NCBI RefSeq assembly: GCF_015082335.1
Contig: NZ_BLRL01000017.1
Coordinates: forward strand, 26,004 to 90,003
Direction: 5' to 3'
Origin: Moritella sp. F3
GTDB lineage: Bacteria > Pseudomonadota > Gammaproteobacteria > Enterobacterales > Moritellaceae
Length of the DNA: 64,000 bases
Shown: positions 12,678-21,313 of the stretch, in pieces
Numbering within the stretch: the stretch's first letter is position 1
Layout: each line of letters begins with the position of its first letter
Position numbers and translations under genes: made by a program
Notes under the pieces: model-generated
Databases searched by the model: none
The model's input: the letters and a program-made list of their open reading frames with translations, nothing else
Told to the model about the DNA's origin: nothing

Positions 12678-15600
12678 TTATTTCTTGTTTTTGTTTTCAT
12701 CTAGTTCGATGTTGATACCCAATGAGCGGATCTCTTTCAACAATACGTTGAATGATTCAGGCATACCTGGGTCCATACGATGATCGCCGTCTACGATGTT
12801 TTTATACATCTTAGTACGACCGTTCACGTCATCAGACTTCACAGTTAGCATCTCTTGAAGAGTATATGCTGCACCGTATGCTTCCAGAGCCCATACTTCC
12901 ATCTCACCGAAACGCTGACCACCGAACTGAGCTTTACCACCCAGCGGCTGCTGAGTAACTAGGCTGTAAGAACCGGTAGAACGCGCATGCATCTTGTCAT
13001 CAACCAAGTGATTCAGTTTCAGCATGTACATGTAACCAACAGTTACAGGACGTTCGAATGTATCACCAGTACGACCATCGAATAACTCTAATTGACCCGA
13101 TTCTGGTAAATCAGCCAATTTAAGCATTTCTTTGATTTCAGCTTCTGCTGCACCATCAAACGCAGGTGTTGCCATTGGCAGACCTTTACGTAAGTTGTGC
13201 GCAAGAACACGAACCTGCTCGTCAGAGTACGTTGATAAATCAACTTTCTGATGCGTATCACCGATGTCGTAAGCTTTTTGAATAAACTCACGGATCTTAG
13301 CAAGATCTTGTTGCTCTTTAATCATGTTATCGATTTTACTACCGATACCACGAGCAGCAAGGCCCAAGTGAACTTCAAGTACCTGACCGATGTTCATACG
13401 CGATGGTACACCCAGCGGGTTCAGTACGATATCAACAGGCTCACCAAACTTATCGTGCGGCATGTCTTCAATAGGAACGATTGTTGAAATCACACCTTTG
13501 TTACCATGACGACCGGCCATTTTATCACCCGGTTGAATACGACGTTTAACAGCTAGGTATACTTTAACGATCTTAAGTACACCAGGTGCTAAGTCATCAC
13601 CTTGAGTAATTTTACGGCGTTTGATGTCAAACTTAGAATCAAATTCAGCACGTAGCTCATCATGTTGCTTAGCTAGGCCTTCTAATTGAGTCTGTTGTTC
13701 TTCGTCAGAAAGAACAATCTCTAACCATTGCGTGCGAGAAACAGCATTAAGTTGCTCTTCCGTTTTGCCAGCAGCTAGTAATAGAGATTTAACGCGACCG
13801 AATAAGCTTTCTTCGAAGATAGATAATTCTTCAGTTAAGTCTTTCTTCGCTTCACGCAGTTGCATCTGCTCGATGTCTTGTGCACGTTTATCTTTATCTA
13901 CGCCATCACGGGTAAATACTTGCACGTCAATTACAGTACCGTAAACAGAGTTAGGTACACGTAATGAACTGTCTTTTACATCAGATGCTTTTTCACCGAA
14001 GATAGCTCGTAGAAGCTTTTCTTCAGGCGTCAATTGTGTTTCACCTTTAGGGGTTACTTTACCTACCAGGATATCACCCGGCTTAACTTCAGCACCAACG
14101 TAAACGATACCAGACTCATCTAGCTTAGATAATGCGCTTTCACCCACGTTAGGGATGTCCGCTGTAATCTCTTCGCTACCAAGTTTAGTATCACGAGCAA
14201 TCGATGACAATTCTTGAATGTGGATAGTCGTTAGACGATCTTCTTTTACAACGCGTTCTGATACAAGGATTGAATCCTCGAAGTTGTAACCATTCCAAGG
14301 CATGAATGCAATACGCATGTTTTGACCAAGTGCTAATTCACCAAGATCCGTTGAAGGACCATCAGCAAGCACGTCGCCTTTAACCACTGCTTCACCAGTT
14401 AATACTGTTGGGCGTTGGTTAATACATGTGTTTTGATTCGAACGTGTGTACTTAGTTAGCGTGTAGATATCAATACCCGCTTCACCTGGTACTAGTTCAT
14501 CTTCGTTAACTTTAACGATGATACGACTTGCATCAGCATAGTCGATTGAACCGCCACGTAGCGCAACAACTGTTACACCAGAATCGATTGCTACCGCGCG
14601 TTCAATACCAGTACCTACTAATGGCTTATCAGCATTTAGTGTTGGTACTGCTTGACGTTGCATATTCGCACCCATCAATGCACGGTTAGCATCATCGTGT
14701 TCTAGGAACGGAATTAGCGATGCTGCCACAGAAATAATCTGTTGTGGTGATACGTCCATATATTGAATGTTATCTGCAGACATAAAGGTAGTTTCACCTT
14801 TATGACGACATGGGATAAATTCGTCTTGAAGTACACCATTTGTATCTACTGTCGCGTTAGCCTGTGCAACTGCATACAGACCTTCTTCAATAGCAGAAAG
14901 GTATTGAACATCATTAGTAACTTGACCGTTGATTACTTTACGGAATGGCGTTTCTAAGAAACCATAATCGTTAGTACGGGCAAATACAGCTAGTGAGTTA
15001 ATTAGACCAATGTTTGGTCCCTCTGGAGTCTCAATCGGACATAAACGACCGTAGTGAGTTGGATGTACGTCACGTACCTCAAAACCAGCACGTTCACGTG
15101 TTAGACCACCAGGCCCTAATGCAGAAATACGACGTTTGTGCGTAACTTCTGACAACGGGTTATTTTGATCCATAAACTGAGACAGTTGTGATGAACCAAA
15201 GAACTCTTTAATTGCAGCTGAAATCGGCTTAGCATTGATTAAATCTTGTGGCATTACAGCATCAAGATCACCAAGACTTAGACGTTCACGAACAGCACGT
15301 TCTACACGAACTAAACCAACACGGAATTGGTTTTCTGCCATTTCGCCAACTGAACGAATACGACGGTTACCAAGGTGATCGATATCATCAACCTCGCCTT
15401 TACCGTTACGGATATTAATCAAAGTTTTCATTACTTCAACAATATCTGCTTTGTCCAGGATGCCTGCACCAGTATCTTCTTCACGGCCAATACGGCGGTT
15501 GAACTTCATACGACCAACAGTAGATAGGTCATAGCGTTCTTCAGCGAAGAATAGATTTTGGAATAGGCCTTCTGCCGCTTCACGCGTTGGTGGTTCACCA

Positions 15601-16715
15601 GGACGCATCATACGGTAGATTTCAACTAGCGCTTCAAGTTTGTTAGTAGTTGAGTCAACACGTAATGTGTCAGACATGTAACTACCTACATCAAGGTCGT
15701 TCGTATAAAGAACATCAATTACCTTGATACCAGCTTGAGACAATTCAGCAACAGATTCTAGTGTTAGTTCAGCATTCGCTGCAACAATCACTTCGCCTGT
15801 TTCTTCATTGATGTAATCTTTAGAAGCTACTTTACCAGCGATATACTCTAATGGTACTTCGATTTCGTTTACGCCGTCTTTCTCAAACTTTTTGATATGA
15901 CGAGCAGTAATACGACGGCCATTTTCAACATATGTTTCGCCATTAGCGATAATGTCAAATACAGCTGTTTCGCCACGTAGACGGTCTGGCATTAGTTCCA
16001 TCATTAACTTGCCATCTTTAACTTCGAAACGTGTAGTATCAAAGAAGATTGCTAAGATTTCTTCCGTCGTGAACTCAAGTGCACGAAGAATGATTGATGA
16101 TGGTAATTTACGACGACGGTCAATACGAACGAATAAGCTATCTTTCGGATCGAATTCAAAGTCTAACCATGAACCACGGTAAGGAATAACGCGTGCGTTA
16201 TATAATACTTTACCTGATGAATGAGTTTTACCTTTGTCGTGATCGAAGAAAACACCAGGACTACGGTGTAACTGAGATACGATAACACGTTCAGTACCAT
16301 TGATAACGAAAGTACCAGTATCAGTCATTAATGGGATTTCGCCCATATAAACTTCTTGTTCTTTGATATCTTTAATAGTGCCTGCAGGTGCATCACGATC
16401 GTATAATACAAGGCGTAATTTAACACGTAACGGTGCTGAATAAGTAACACCACGGATTTGACATTCTTTAACGTCAAATACAGGTTCACCTAAACGGTAC
16501 GATACATATTGAAGTTCTGAAGTTCCAGAGTAACTTTTAATAGGGAATACGCTACGGAATGCTGCTTCCAGGCCGTATTCGCCTGTGTGATCCATTTCTA
16601 AAAACTTTTTAAAAGAGCTAGTTTGAATAGCCAACATTTGCGGTTTAGCCACAACTGGTGCACTTTTACCAAAGTCTTTACGGATACGTTTTTTTTCGGT
16701 ATTAGAGTAAACCAT
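12678..16715 (-). CDS. rpoB: RNA polymerase beta subunit RpoB
   Basis: Second catalytic subunit of RNA polymerase, target of rifampicin. The 1345 residues compare with 1342 in E. coli and nearly all landmarks are present: MVYSNTEKKRIRKDFGK at the start, the rifampicin-pocket stretch SQLSQFMDQNNPLSEVTHKRRISALGPGG (described in parts: SQLSQFMDQNNPLSE then THKRRISALGPGGL), and GDKMAGRHGNKG near residue 1070. All rifampicin-pocket residues look wild type. GAGGAA precedes the ATG by four bases. It lies downstream of rplL after a 233-base spacer with an attenuator, which lets polymerase subunits be made at a lower rate than the ribosomal proteins. Confidence 0.98.
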   Translation of the reverse strand: MVYSNTEKKRIRKDFGKSAPVVAKPQMLAIQTSSFKKFLEMDHTGEYGLEAAFRSVFPIKSYSGTSELQYVSYRLGEPVFDVKECQIRGVTYSAPLRVKLRLVLYDRDAPAGTIKDIKEQEVYMGEIPLMTDTGTFVINGTERVIVSQLHRSPGVFFDHDKGKTHSSGKVLYNARVIPYRGSWLDFEFDPKDSLFVRIDRRRKLPSSIILRALEFTTEEILAIFFDTTRFEVKDGKLMMELMPDRLRGETAVFDIIANGETYVENGRRITARHIKKFEKDGVNEIEVPLEYIAGKVASKDYINEETGEVIVAANAELTLESVAELSQAGIKVIDVLYTNDLDVGSYMSDTLRVDSTTNKLEALVEIYRMMRPGEPPTREAAEGLFQNLFFAEERYDLSTVGRMKFNRRIGREEDTGAGILDKADIVEVMKTLINIRNGKGEVDDIDHLGNRRIRSVGEMAENQFRVGLVRVERAVRERLSLGDLDAVMPQDLINAKPISAAIKEFFGSSQLSQFMDQNNPLSEVTHKRRISALGPGGLTRERAGFEVRDVHPTHYGRLCPIETPEGPNIGLINSLAVFARTNDYGFLETPFRKVINGQVTNDVQYLSAIEEGLYAVAQANATVDTNGVLQDEFIPCRHKGETTFMSADNIQYMDVSPQQIISVAASLIPFLEHDDANRALMGANMQRQAVPTLNADKPLVGTGIERAVAIDSGVTVVALRGGSIDYADASRIIVKVNEDELVPGEAGIDIYTLTKYTRSNQNTCINQRPTVLTGEAVVKGDVLADGPSTDLGELALGQNMRIAFMPWNGYNFEDSILVSERVVKEDRLTTIHIQELSSIARDTKLGSEEITADIPNVGESALSKLDESGIVYVGAEVKPGDILVGKVTPKGETQLTPEEKLLRAIFGEKASDVKDSSLRVPNSVYGTVIDVQVFTRDGVDKDKRAQDIEQMQLREAKKDLTEELSIFEESLFGRVKSLLLAAGKTEEQLNAVSRTQWLEIVLSDEEQQTQLEGLAKQHDELRAEFDSKFDIKRRKITQGDDLAPGVLKIVKVYLAVKRRIQPGDKMAGRHGNKGVISTIVPIEDMPHDKFGEPVDIVLNPLGVPSRMNIGQVLEVHLGLAARGIGSKIDNMIKEQQDLAKIREFIQKAYDIGDTHQKVDLSTYSDEQVRVLAHNLRKGLPMATPAFDGAAEAEIKEMLKLADLPESGQLELFDGRTGDTFERPVTVGYMYMLKLNHLVDDKMHARSTGSYSLVTQQPLGGKAQFGGQRFGEMEVWALEAYGAAYTLQEMLTVKSDDVNGRTKMYKNIVDGDHRMDPGMPESFNVLLKEIRSLGINIELDENKNKK

Positions 16716-16880
16716 TTGGTTCCTCAGCTCGCTGATAAGTGACCCACTCTGCCCTGAAAAAGGACAGCTCTAACAACATCATTATATGTTTTTTATACTG
16801 TCTCGACCAAATGAATTGGGCTAAACAGTGCGCAGAATTTTGGTTGAAATGATGTGAAATTTCCAAACATCCTATAGCGC

Positions 16881-16911
16881 AAAAAGGCCGGCGATTAAAA
16901 AATCACCAGCC
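16881..16911 (-). terminator. rplL-rpoB attenuator
   Basis: On the minus strand GGCTGGTGATT pairs with AATCGCCGGCC (11 bp with two G-U pairs, four-base loop) and is followed by TTTTT. It sits 38 bases after the rplL stop. The same place holds a partial terminator in E. coli that reduces rpoBC transcription relative to rplJL; the equivalent role is inferred here. Confidence 0.85.
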
Positions 16912-16948
16912 AATGCCTTATGAGGGCAATAATCTATTTAAAAATAGA

Positions 16949-17314
16949 TTATTTGATCTCAACAACGCAACCAGCTTCTTCTAGAGTAGCTTTTAGAGCT
17001 TCAGCTTCTGCTTTGTCAACGCCTTCTTTAAGAGCTACTGGTGCAGATTCAACAACACCTTTAGCTTCTTTAAGGCCTAGGCCTGTAGCGCCACGAACAG
17101 CTTTAATAGCTTTAACTTTGTTTTCGCCGAAAGAAGCAAGAATTACGTCGAATTCTGTTTGCTCTTCTTCAGCAGCAGCAGCGCCGCCGCCAGCAACAAC
17201 TGCAGCTGCAGCTGATACGCCGAATTTTTCTTCCATTGCTTCGATTAATTCAACAACTTCCATTACAGAAAGTTCAGCAATTGCGTCGATGATTTGGTCT
17301 TTAGTGATAGACAT
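16949..17314 (-). CDS. rplL: 50S ribosomal protein L7/L12
   Basis: The flexible stalk protein of the large subunit, which recruits and stimulates translation factor GTPases. 121 residues: an N-terminal dimerisation domain (MSITKDQIIDAIAELSVMEVVELIEAMEEKFG), an Ala/Gly hinge (about residues 34-50), and the C-terminal factor-binding domain with KVIKAVRG-type sequence (VKAIKAVRGATGLGLKEAK). Separated from rplJ by 47 bases and cotranscribed with it; multiple L12 copies per L10 are normally reached through stronger translation. Confidence 0.97.
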   Translation of the reverse strand: MSITKDQIIDAIAELSVMEVVELIEAMEEKFGVSAAAAVVAGGGAAAAEEEQTEFDVILASFGENKVKAIKAVRGATGLGLKEAKGVVESAPVALKEGVDKAEAEALKATLEEAGCVVEIK

Positions 17315-17361
17315 GTGTCATTCCTAATATATTAAAATTTATTTTAGACAAAGCGGCTAAA

Positions 17362-17865
17362 TTAAGCAGCTTCTTGCTCTTTTTGATCGCGTAAAGCAGC
17401 CAATGTACGTACAAGTTTACCAGCTGATGCTTCTTTCATAGTCATCATTAACTGAGCAATTGCTTCATCGTATGTTGGTAGTGTTGCTAATTTATCAATG
17501 TTTTCTGCACCGATAAATTCGCCTTCAAATGCTAACGCTTTAACTTCGAAAGATTCTTCTTGTGCAGCGAAGTCTTTTAAAAGACGTGCTGCAGCACCTG
17601 GGTGCTCGTTAGAGAATGCGATCAGAGTTGGACCGGTAAATGCTTCGCTCAGGCACTGAAAATCAGTACCTTCAACAGCACGCTTCATAAGAGTGTTACG
17701 TACTACACGAATGTATACGTTGTTCTCACGAGCTAGCTTGCGAAGACCAGTCATTGCACCTACAGTAACGCCACGTGAATCAGCAACTACTGCAGAAAGC
17801 GCAGCCTTGGCAGCTTCGTTGACTTCAGCAACAATTGCTTTTTTGTCGTCGAGACCTAATGCCAT
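17362..17865 (-). CDS. rplJ: 50S ribosomal protein L10
   Basis: Stalk base protein that anchors L7/L12 dimers to 23S rRNA and, in E. coli, represses its own mRNA by binding the leader as the L10(L12) complex. 167 residues, with the canonical MALGLDDKKAIVAEVNEAAK start and the C-terminal helix that binds L12. It is preceded by a roughly 335-base untranslated leader and its own promoter beside the rplA stop, fitting autogenous control. Confidence 0.97.
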   Translation of the reverse strand: MALGLDDKKAIVAEVNEAAKAALSAVVADSRGVTVGAMTGLRKLARENNVYIRVVRNTLMKRAVEGTDFQCLSEAFTGPTLIAFSNEHPGAAARLLKDFAAQEESFEVKALAFEGEFIGAENIDKLATLPTYDEAIAQLMMTMKEASAGKLVRTLAALRDQKEQEAA

Positions 17866-18200
17866 GGTCTATACTCCTGGATAAAACCGATTAAAAATCG
17901 GTATTAAAAATTTCCGAATAATACCAAGTAAACTTAGATATTAAACGAACCATTACGGCTCGGATTCCAGAAGAAATAAATTCTTCAGGGGCCCTGCACC
18001 ATCTACGTAGGAAAGCTCAAGTATTAATTAAAATAGCCGATCATTATTAAGATATCACTTACAAAGTAAGAATATCTCCTACGGTCTTGGACGGAAGTAA
18101 GTCATATCAAGCATTAAACTCAATATCCTCACTTCAACCCACATTTTGTAAATACGTTAAAGCTAATAAATTAGCCTTAACGTATTTACTAATTTTTAGG
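17866..18200 (-). promoter_or_regulatory. rplJ mRNA leader (probable L10 autoregulatory RNA)
   Basis: A gene-free stretch between rplA and rplJ, downstream of the promoter at 18207-18235. It contains several dyads, including AGAAGAAATAAATTCTTC around 17968-17985 next to a GC-rich GGGGCCC. Length and place match the L10 leader of enterobacteria, where L10(L12) binding blocks translation. I identify it by position and structure, not by a full covariance match. Confidence 0.55.
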
Positions 18201-18206
18201 GAACAA

Positions 18207-18235
18207 ATTATACTAGATAAAAGGTTCCCTGTAAA
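18207..18235 (-). promoter_or_regulatory. Promoter of rplJL-rpoBC (P-L10)
   Basis: TTTACA (18235-18230) and a perfect TATAAT (18212-18207) are 17 bases apart on the minus strand, starting one base after the rplA stop. A dyad AGGGAAC/GTTCCCT (18198-18204 and 18224-18230) brackets the -10 element. Confidence 0.75.
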
Positions 18236-18934
18236 TTACTTAGTCTCTACCGTTGCAATATCAACAGAAAGACCAGCACCCATCGTAGTAGATAGGCTGA
18301 TTTTCTTGATGAATTGGCCTTTAGCTGAAGCAGGTTTTGCTTTGCTAAGTGCGATCAATAGAGATTCAAGATTTTCTTTAATTTGTGCAGCTTCAAAATC
18401 CACTTTACCGATAGTAGTGTGGATGATGCCAGCTTTGTCGTTACGGTAACGAACTTGACCAGACTTAGCATTTTTAACTGCAGTCGCAACGTCAGGAGTT
18501 ACAGTACCAACTTTAGGGTTTGGCATTAAACCGCGTGGACCTAGGATTTGACCTAGTTGACCAACAACACGCATAGCGTCTGGAGATGCGATAACAACAT
18601 CAAAGTTAAGCTCACCGGCTTTAACTTGTGCAGCTAGATCGTCCATACCTACGATGTCAGCGCCAGCAGCTTTAGCAGCTTCAGCGTTAGCACCTTGTGT
18701 AAATACTGCAACACGTACTTCACGACCAGTACCGTGTGGTAGCACAGTAGCGCCACGAACGTTTTGGTCAGATTTACGTGAATCAATACCTAGGTTTACA
18801 GAAACATCGATGCTTTCTTTGAATTTAGCTGATGCTAATTCTTTAAGAAGTTCAACTGCTTCGTTGATTTCGTAAGCTTTTGTAGATTCCACTTTTTCGC
18901 GGATCGTACGCATACGTTTAGAAAGTTTAGCCAT
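18236..18934 (-). CDS. rplA: 50S ribosomal protein L1
   Basis: Binds 23S rRNA at the L1 stalk near the E site, and in E. coli represses translation of the rplKA message. 232 residues, close to the 234 of E. coli. Conserved stretches include MAKLSKRMRTIREKVE, GTGREVRVAVFTQG, GLMPNPKVGTVTPDV and SLSTTMGAGLSVD. It follows rplK after 7 bases, so the pair is translationally linked. Confidence 0.97.
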   Translation of the reverse strand: MAKLSKRMRTIREKVESTKAYEINEAVELLKELASAKFKESIDVSVNLGIDSRKSDQNVRGATVLPHGTGREVRVAVFTQGANAEAAKAAGADIVGMDDLAAQVKAGELNFDVVIASPDAMRVVGQLGQILGPRGLMPNPKVGTVTPDVATAVKNAKSGQVRYRNDKAGIIHTTIGKVDFEAAQIKENLESLLIALSKAKPASAKGQFIKKISLSTTMGAGLSVDIATVETK

Positions 18935-18941
18935 TTCCGAA

Positions 18942-19370
18942 TTATCCTTCTACGTTCAAGCCCATAGAGCGAGCTGTACCAGCAATAGTACGAACCATTG
19001 CATCTAGATCAGCGCCCGTAAGGTCTGGTTGTTTAGTGTTAGAGATCTCTTCCAGTTGAGCGCGAGTAACAGTACCCACTTTATCAACGTTTGGACGACC
19101 AGAACCAGACTTGATGCCTGCTGCTTTCTTAAGTAAGAAAGATGCTGGAGAAGTCTTTGTTTCGAACGTAAATGAACGATCAGAATAAACTGTGATAACA
19201 ACAGGAGTCGGAGAACCCTTTTCAACAGAATCTGTTTTTGCGTTAAACGCTTTACAGAATTCCATGATGTTAACACCGTGTTGACCTAGTGCAGGACCAA
19301 CTGGTGGACTAGGATTCGCCATACCAGCTGAAACTTGCAGCTTAATATACGCAGTAACTTTTTTAGCCAT
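18942..19370 (-). CDS. rplK: 50S ribosomal protein L11
   Basis: Forms the GTPase-associated centre with 23S rRNA and is needed for RelA activation. 142 residues, exactly the usual size; the proline-rich N terminus (SAGMANPSPPVGPALGQHG) and KTSPASFLLKKAAG are canonical. First gene of the rplKA unit, with a TAAGG ribosome binding site and the P-L11 promoter about 75 bases upstream. Confidence 0.97.
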   Translation of the reverse strand: MAKKVTAYIKLQVSAGMANPSPPVGPALGQHGVNIMEFCKAFNAKTDSVEKGSPTPVVITVYSDRSFTFETKTSPASFLLKKAAGIKSGSGRPNVDKVGTVTRAQLEEISNTKQPDLTGADLDAMVRTIAGTARSMGLNVEG

Positions 19371-19435
19371 TTTAATTTACCTTAAATATGGGTGCGAACG
19401 CTGTATCCAACATAGATACTAGCTTCCCGAAAAAC

Positions 19436-19475
19436 AAGGGCAGCGAATTATAGATATAATTGCTGCCCTTGCCAA
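19436..19475 (-). promoter_or_regulatory. Promoter of rplK (P-L11) embedded in a large dyad
   Basis: TTGGCA (19475-19470) and TATAAT (19452-19447) are 17 bases apart on the minus strand, a near-consensus sigma70 promoter. The same DNA forms a long dyad: AAGGGCAGC-G-AATTATA (19436-19452) against TATAATTGCTGCCCTT (19455-19470), followed on the minus strand by GTTTTT. The element may therefore also end nusG transcription, acting as both terminator and promoter. Confidence 0.7.
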
Positions 19476-19555
19476 GCATTTTGTTGAAAATTCATTCAAT
19501 AAAATGCAAATATAGTTGTATTTGACCTTACCTTTAACCTAACTGGTTAATGGAA

Positions 19556-20098
19556 TTAGCCTTTTTCTACTTGACCGAAATCTAATTCAACCGGAGTAGA
19601 ACGACCGAAGATCAATACAGAAACTTTTAAGCGACTCTTTTCATAGTCAACTTCTTCAACAACACCGTTAAAGTCAGCAAATGGACCGTCAGATACACGA
19701 ACCACTTCACCCACTTCAAATAACGTCTTAGGACGCGGCTTGTCAATTGCATCTTGAAGACGGTTAAGAATACGATCAGCTTCTTTAGAAGTAATAGGAG
19801 CTGGACGTTCTTTAGTGCCGCCAATGAAGCCAAGTACACGTGGTAAACTGCTTACCAAATGCCATGATTCATCGTTCATTACCATTTGAACTAAAACGTA
19901 GCCTGGGAAGAACTTACGTTCACTCTTGCGGCGTTGACCAGCGCGCATTTCAACAACTTCTTCCGTTGGAACAAGTACTTCACCGAAGTATTCTTCCATG
20001 TTGTGAATTTTAATGTGTTCTGATAATGTTTTTTGAACACGACCTTCAAAACCGGAAAAGGCTTGAACTACGTACCATCTCATTTTCTGTTCAGACAT
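19556..20098 (-). CDS. nusG: Transcription elongation/antitermination factor NusG
   Basis: NusG binds RNA polymerase through its N-terminal domain, and Rho or ribosomal protein S10 through its C-terminal KOW domain. 180 residues (E. coli 181): WYVVQAFSGFEGRVQKTL at the start, FFPGYVLVQM mid-protein, and the KOW motif VSDGPFADFNGVVEEVD near residue 135. It starts 4 bases after the secE stop, the conserved secE-nusG pairing. Confidence 0.98.
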   Translation of the reverse strand: MSEQKMRWYVVQAFSGFEGRVQKTLSEHIKIHNMEEYFGEVLVPTEEVVEMRAGQRRKSERKFFPGYVLVQMVMNDESWHLVSSLPRVLGFIGGTKERPAPITSKEADRILNRLQDAIDKPRPKTLFEVGEVVRVSDGPFADFNGVVEEVDYEKSRLKVSVLIFGRSTPVELDFGQVEKG

Positions 20099-20102
20099 GA
20101 AC

Positions 20103-20480
20103 TTATACCTTTACATCTGTGATAAATGCAACTACACGAACTAGAATACCATCTAGACCCCATAGCACTAACGCCATAATAGCGGTAACAACTAATACGA
20201 TAAGTGTAGTTTGGATTGCCTCTTGGCGTGTAGGCCAAACTACTTTACGTACTTCTGTTCTTGATTCAGATGCAAATTCAAGCGCATTGCGCCCTTTACT
20301 TGTCTGCAATGCAATGCCACCAGCAATAACAGCGGCAATAATTACAGCAACTGCGCGGATTAACACTGATTCTTCACTAAAAATATTGTTACCAATAACT
20401 GTGCCAATTAGAATTATAGCAACTAGTACCCATTTTACAGTTTCTAGTGCTTTTCCTTGGTTTTCAGTATTTGAAGTCAT
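20103..20480 (-). CDS. secE: Preprotein translocase subunit SecE
   Basis: Essential clamp subunit of the SecYEG protein channel in the inner membrane. 125 residues with three predicted membrane helices (about residues 16-34, 38-55 and 94-115), as in the three-helix E. coli SecE; the conserved amphipathic stretch SRTEVRKVVWPTRQEA precedes the last helix. I chose ATG 20480 (MTSNTENQ), which has an AGG 10 bases upstream. The reading frame remains open back to 20597, but that extension runs through the tRNA-Trp relic and is not coding. Confidence 0.93.
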   Translation of the reverse strand: MTSNTENQGKALETVKWVLVAIILIGTVIGNNIFSEESVLIRAVAVIIAAVIAGGIALQTSKGRNALEFASESRTEVRKVVWPTRQEAIQTTLIVLVVTAIMALVLWGLDGILVRVVAFITDVKV

Positions 20481-20535
20481 ACTACTAACCTGTACCTTAA
20501 AGACAAAAAAATCCGCTGTTACACGGTGATGACAG

Positions 20536-20611
20536 TGGCAGGAGGAGGAGATAATCGAACTCACAAACATCAGTTTGAAGAACGCCTTTTCTACCAATTG
20601 GAACTACCCCT
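20536..20611 (-). pseudogene. Decayed tRNA-Trp gene
   Basis: The 76 bases align with gammaproteobacterial tRNA-Trp: AGGGG start, AATTGGTAGA D-loop, GAGTTCGA T-loop and TGCCA end. The structure is ruined. The acceptor arm has lost two bases and mispairs. The five positions flanking the anticodon loop (GCGTT versus CTGAT) do not pair. The loop reads CTTCAAA instead of CTCCAAA, which would make the anticodon TCA. The T-stem closing pair G53-C61 is now G-A. It sits exactly where related genomes carry tRNA-Trp, before secE. A functional tRNA-Trp must exist elsewhere in the genome. Confidence 0.8.
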
Positions 20612-20627
20612 ACAAACGGAGCTCCTA

Positions 20628-20655
20628 ATTATAGGGGCTTTCGTTTTTCATGCAA
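20628..20655 (-). promoter_or_regulatory. Promoter of secE-nusG (formerly tRNA-Trp) transcript
   Basis: TTGCAT (20655-20650) and a perfect TATAAT (20633-20628) are separated by 16 bases on the minus strand. Expected transcription start is about 20621, so the message begins about ten bases before the tRNA-Trp relic and carries it in its 5' leader before secE. Confidence 0.7.
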
Positions 20656-20810
20656 GTTATTCGTAAATAATTATGAATAATATTTGAATTACAAATAGCT
20701 TAAATAGATTATGATTAAATTTATTTTTTGATTTTTAAAAGCGTGGTTATTTTAAAGGTGTAGTTATTTGATATGAAGAATATAAGAGAAGAAACAATTG
20801 ACCTGAAAAA

Positions 20811-20886
<76 letters not shown>

Positions 20887-20891
20887 GAATT

Positions 20892-20966
20892 TGGAGCGGG
20901 CGGCGGGAATCGAACCCGCATTATCAGCTTGGAAGGCTGGAGTAATAGCCATTATACGACGCCCGC
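20892..20966 (-). tRNA. tRNA-Gly (anticodon TCC)
   Basis: Complete 75-base tRNA: GCGGGCG acceptor strand pairs with CGCCCGC. The anticodon loop CTTCCAA gives TCC and reads GGA/GGG. Encoded CCA present. Five bases separate it from tRNA-Thr(GGT). Confidence 0.97.
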
Positions 20967-20985
20967 ATGCGTCCTGAATACAAAG

Positions 20986-21070
20986 TGGTGGAGGGAGAAG
21001 GATTCGAACCTTCGAAGGCTGAGCCGTCAGATTTACAGTCTGATCCCTTTGGCCACTCGGGAACCCCTCC
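20986..21070 (-). tRNA. tRNA-Tyr (anticodon GTA)
   Basis: 85-base class II tRNA with a long variable arm. The anticodon stem-loop CAGACTGTAAATCTG gives GTA. GGAGGGG pairs with CCCTCC with minor wobble; encoded CCA present. Very close to E. coli tyrU. Confidence 0.97.
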
Positions 21071-21098
21071 ACATATTGTACTTCAGTAACGAGTTAAA

Positions 21099-21174
<76 letters not shown>

Positions 21175-21195
21175 GGCGTCACTTAACGAGGAGGG

Positions 21196-21224
21196 ATATT
21201 AGAGTAACCCCCAACCTCTTGCAA
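21196..21224 (-). promoter_or_regulatory. Promoter of the tRNA cluster
   Basis: TTGCAA (21224-21219) and TAATAT (21201-21196) lie 17 bases apart on the minus strand. A C/G-rich discriminator (CCCTCCTCG) follows, as expected of a stringently controlled stable-RNA promoter. Confidence 0.75.
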
Positions 21225-21313
21225 CCTTAATCGCTAAAAAGCAGTTTTTTTTTATTCTACTGGCGAATATTTAGCCATTTAGAGTCAAAACCTAGCGTAA
21301 CATCCACTTCCAA

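Noticed and set aside
16920..17327. Ser/Ala-rich 135-codon frame opposite rplL
   Set aside because: It is a shadow of rplL codon bias, with no ribosome binding site and no family match.
20536..20611. Functional tRNA with anticodon TCA (UGA-reading)
   Set aside because: The loop CTTCAAA would give TCA, but the anticodon stem does not pair at all, the acceptor stem has lost bases and the T-stem closing pair is broken. Decay of tRNA-Trp is the simpler reading.
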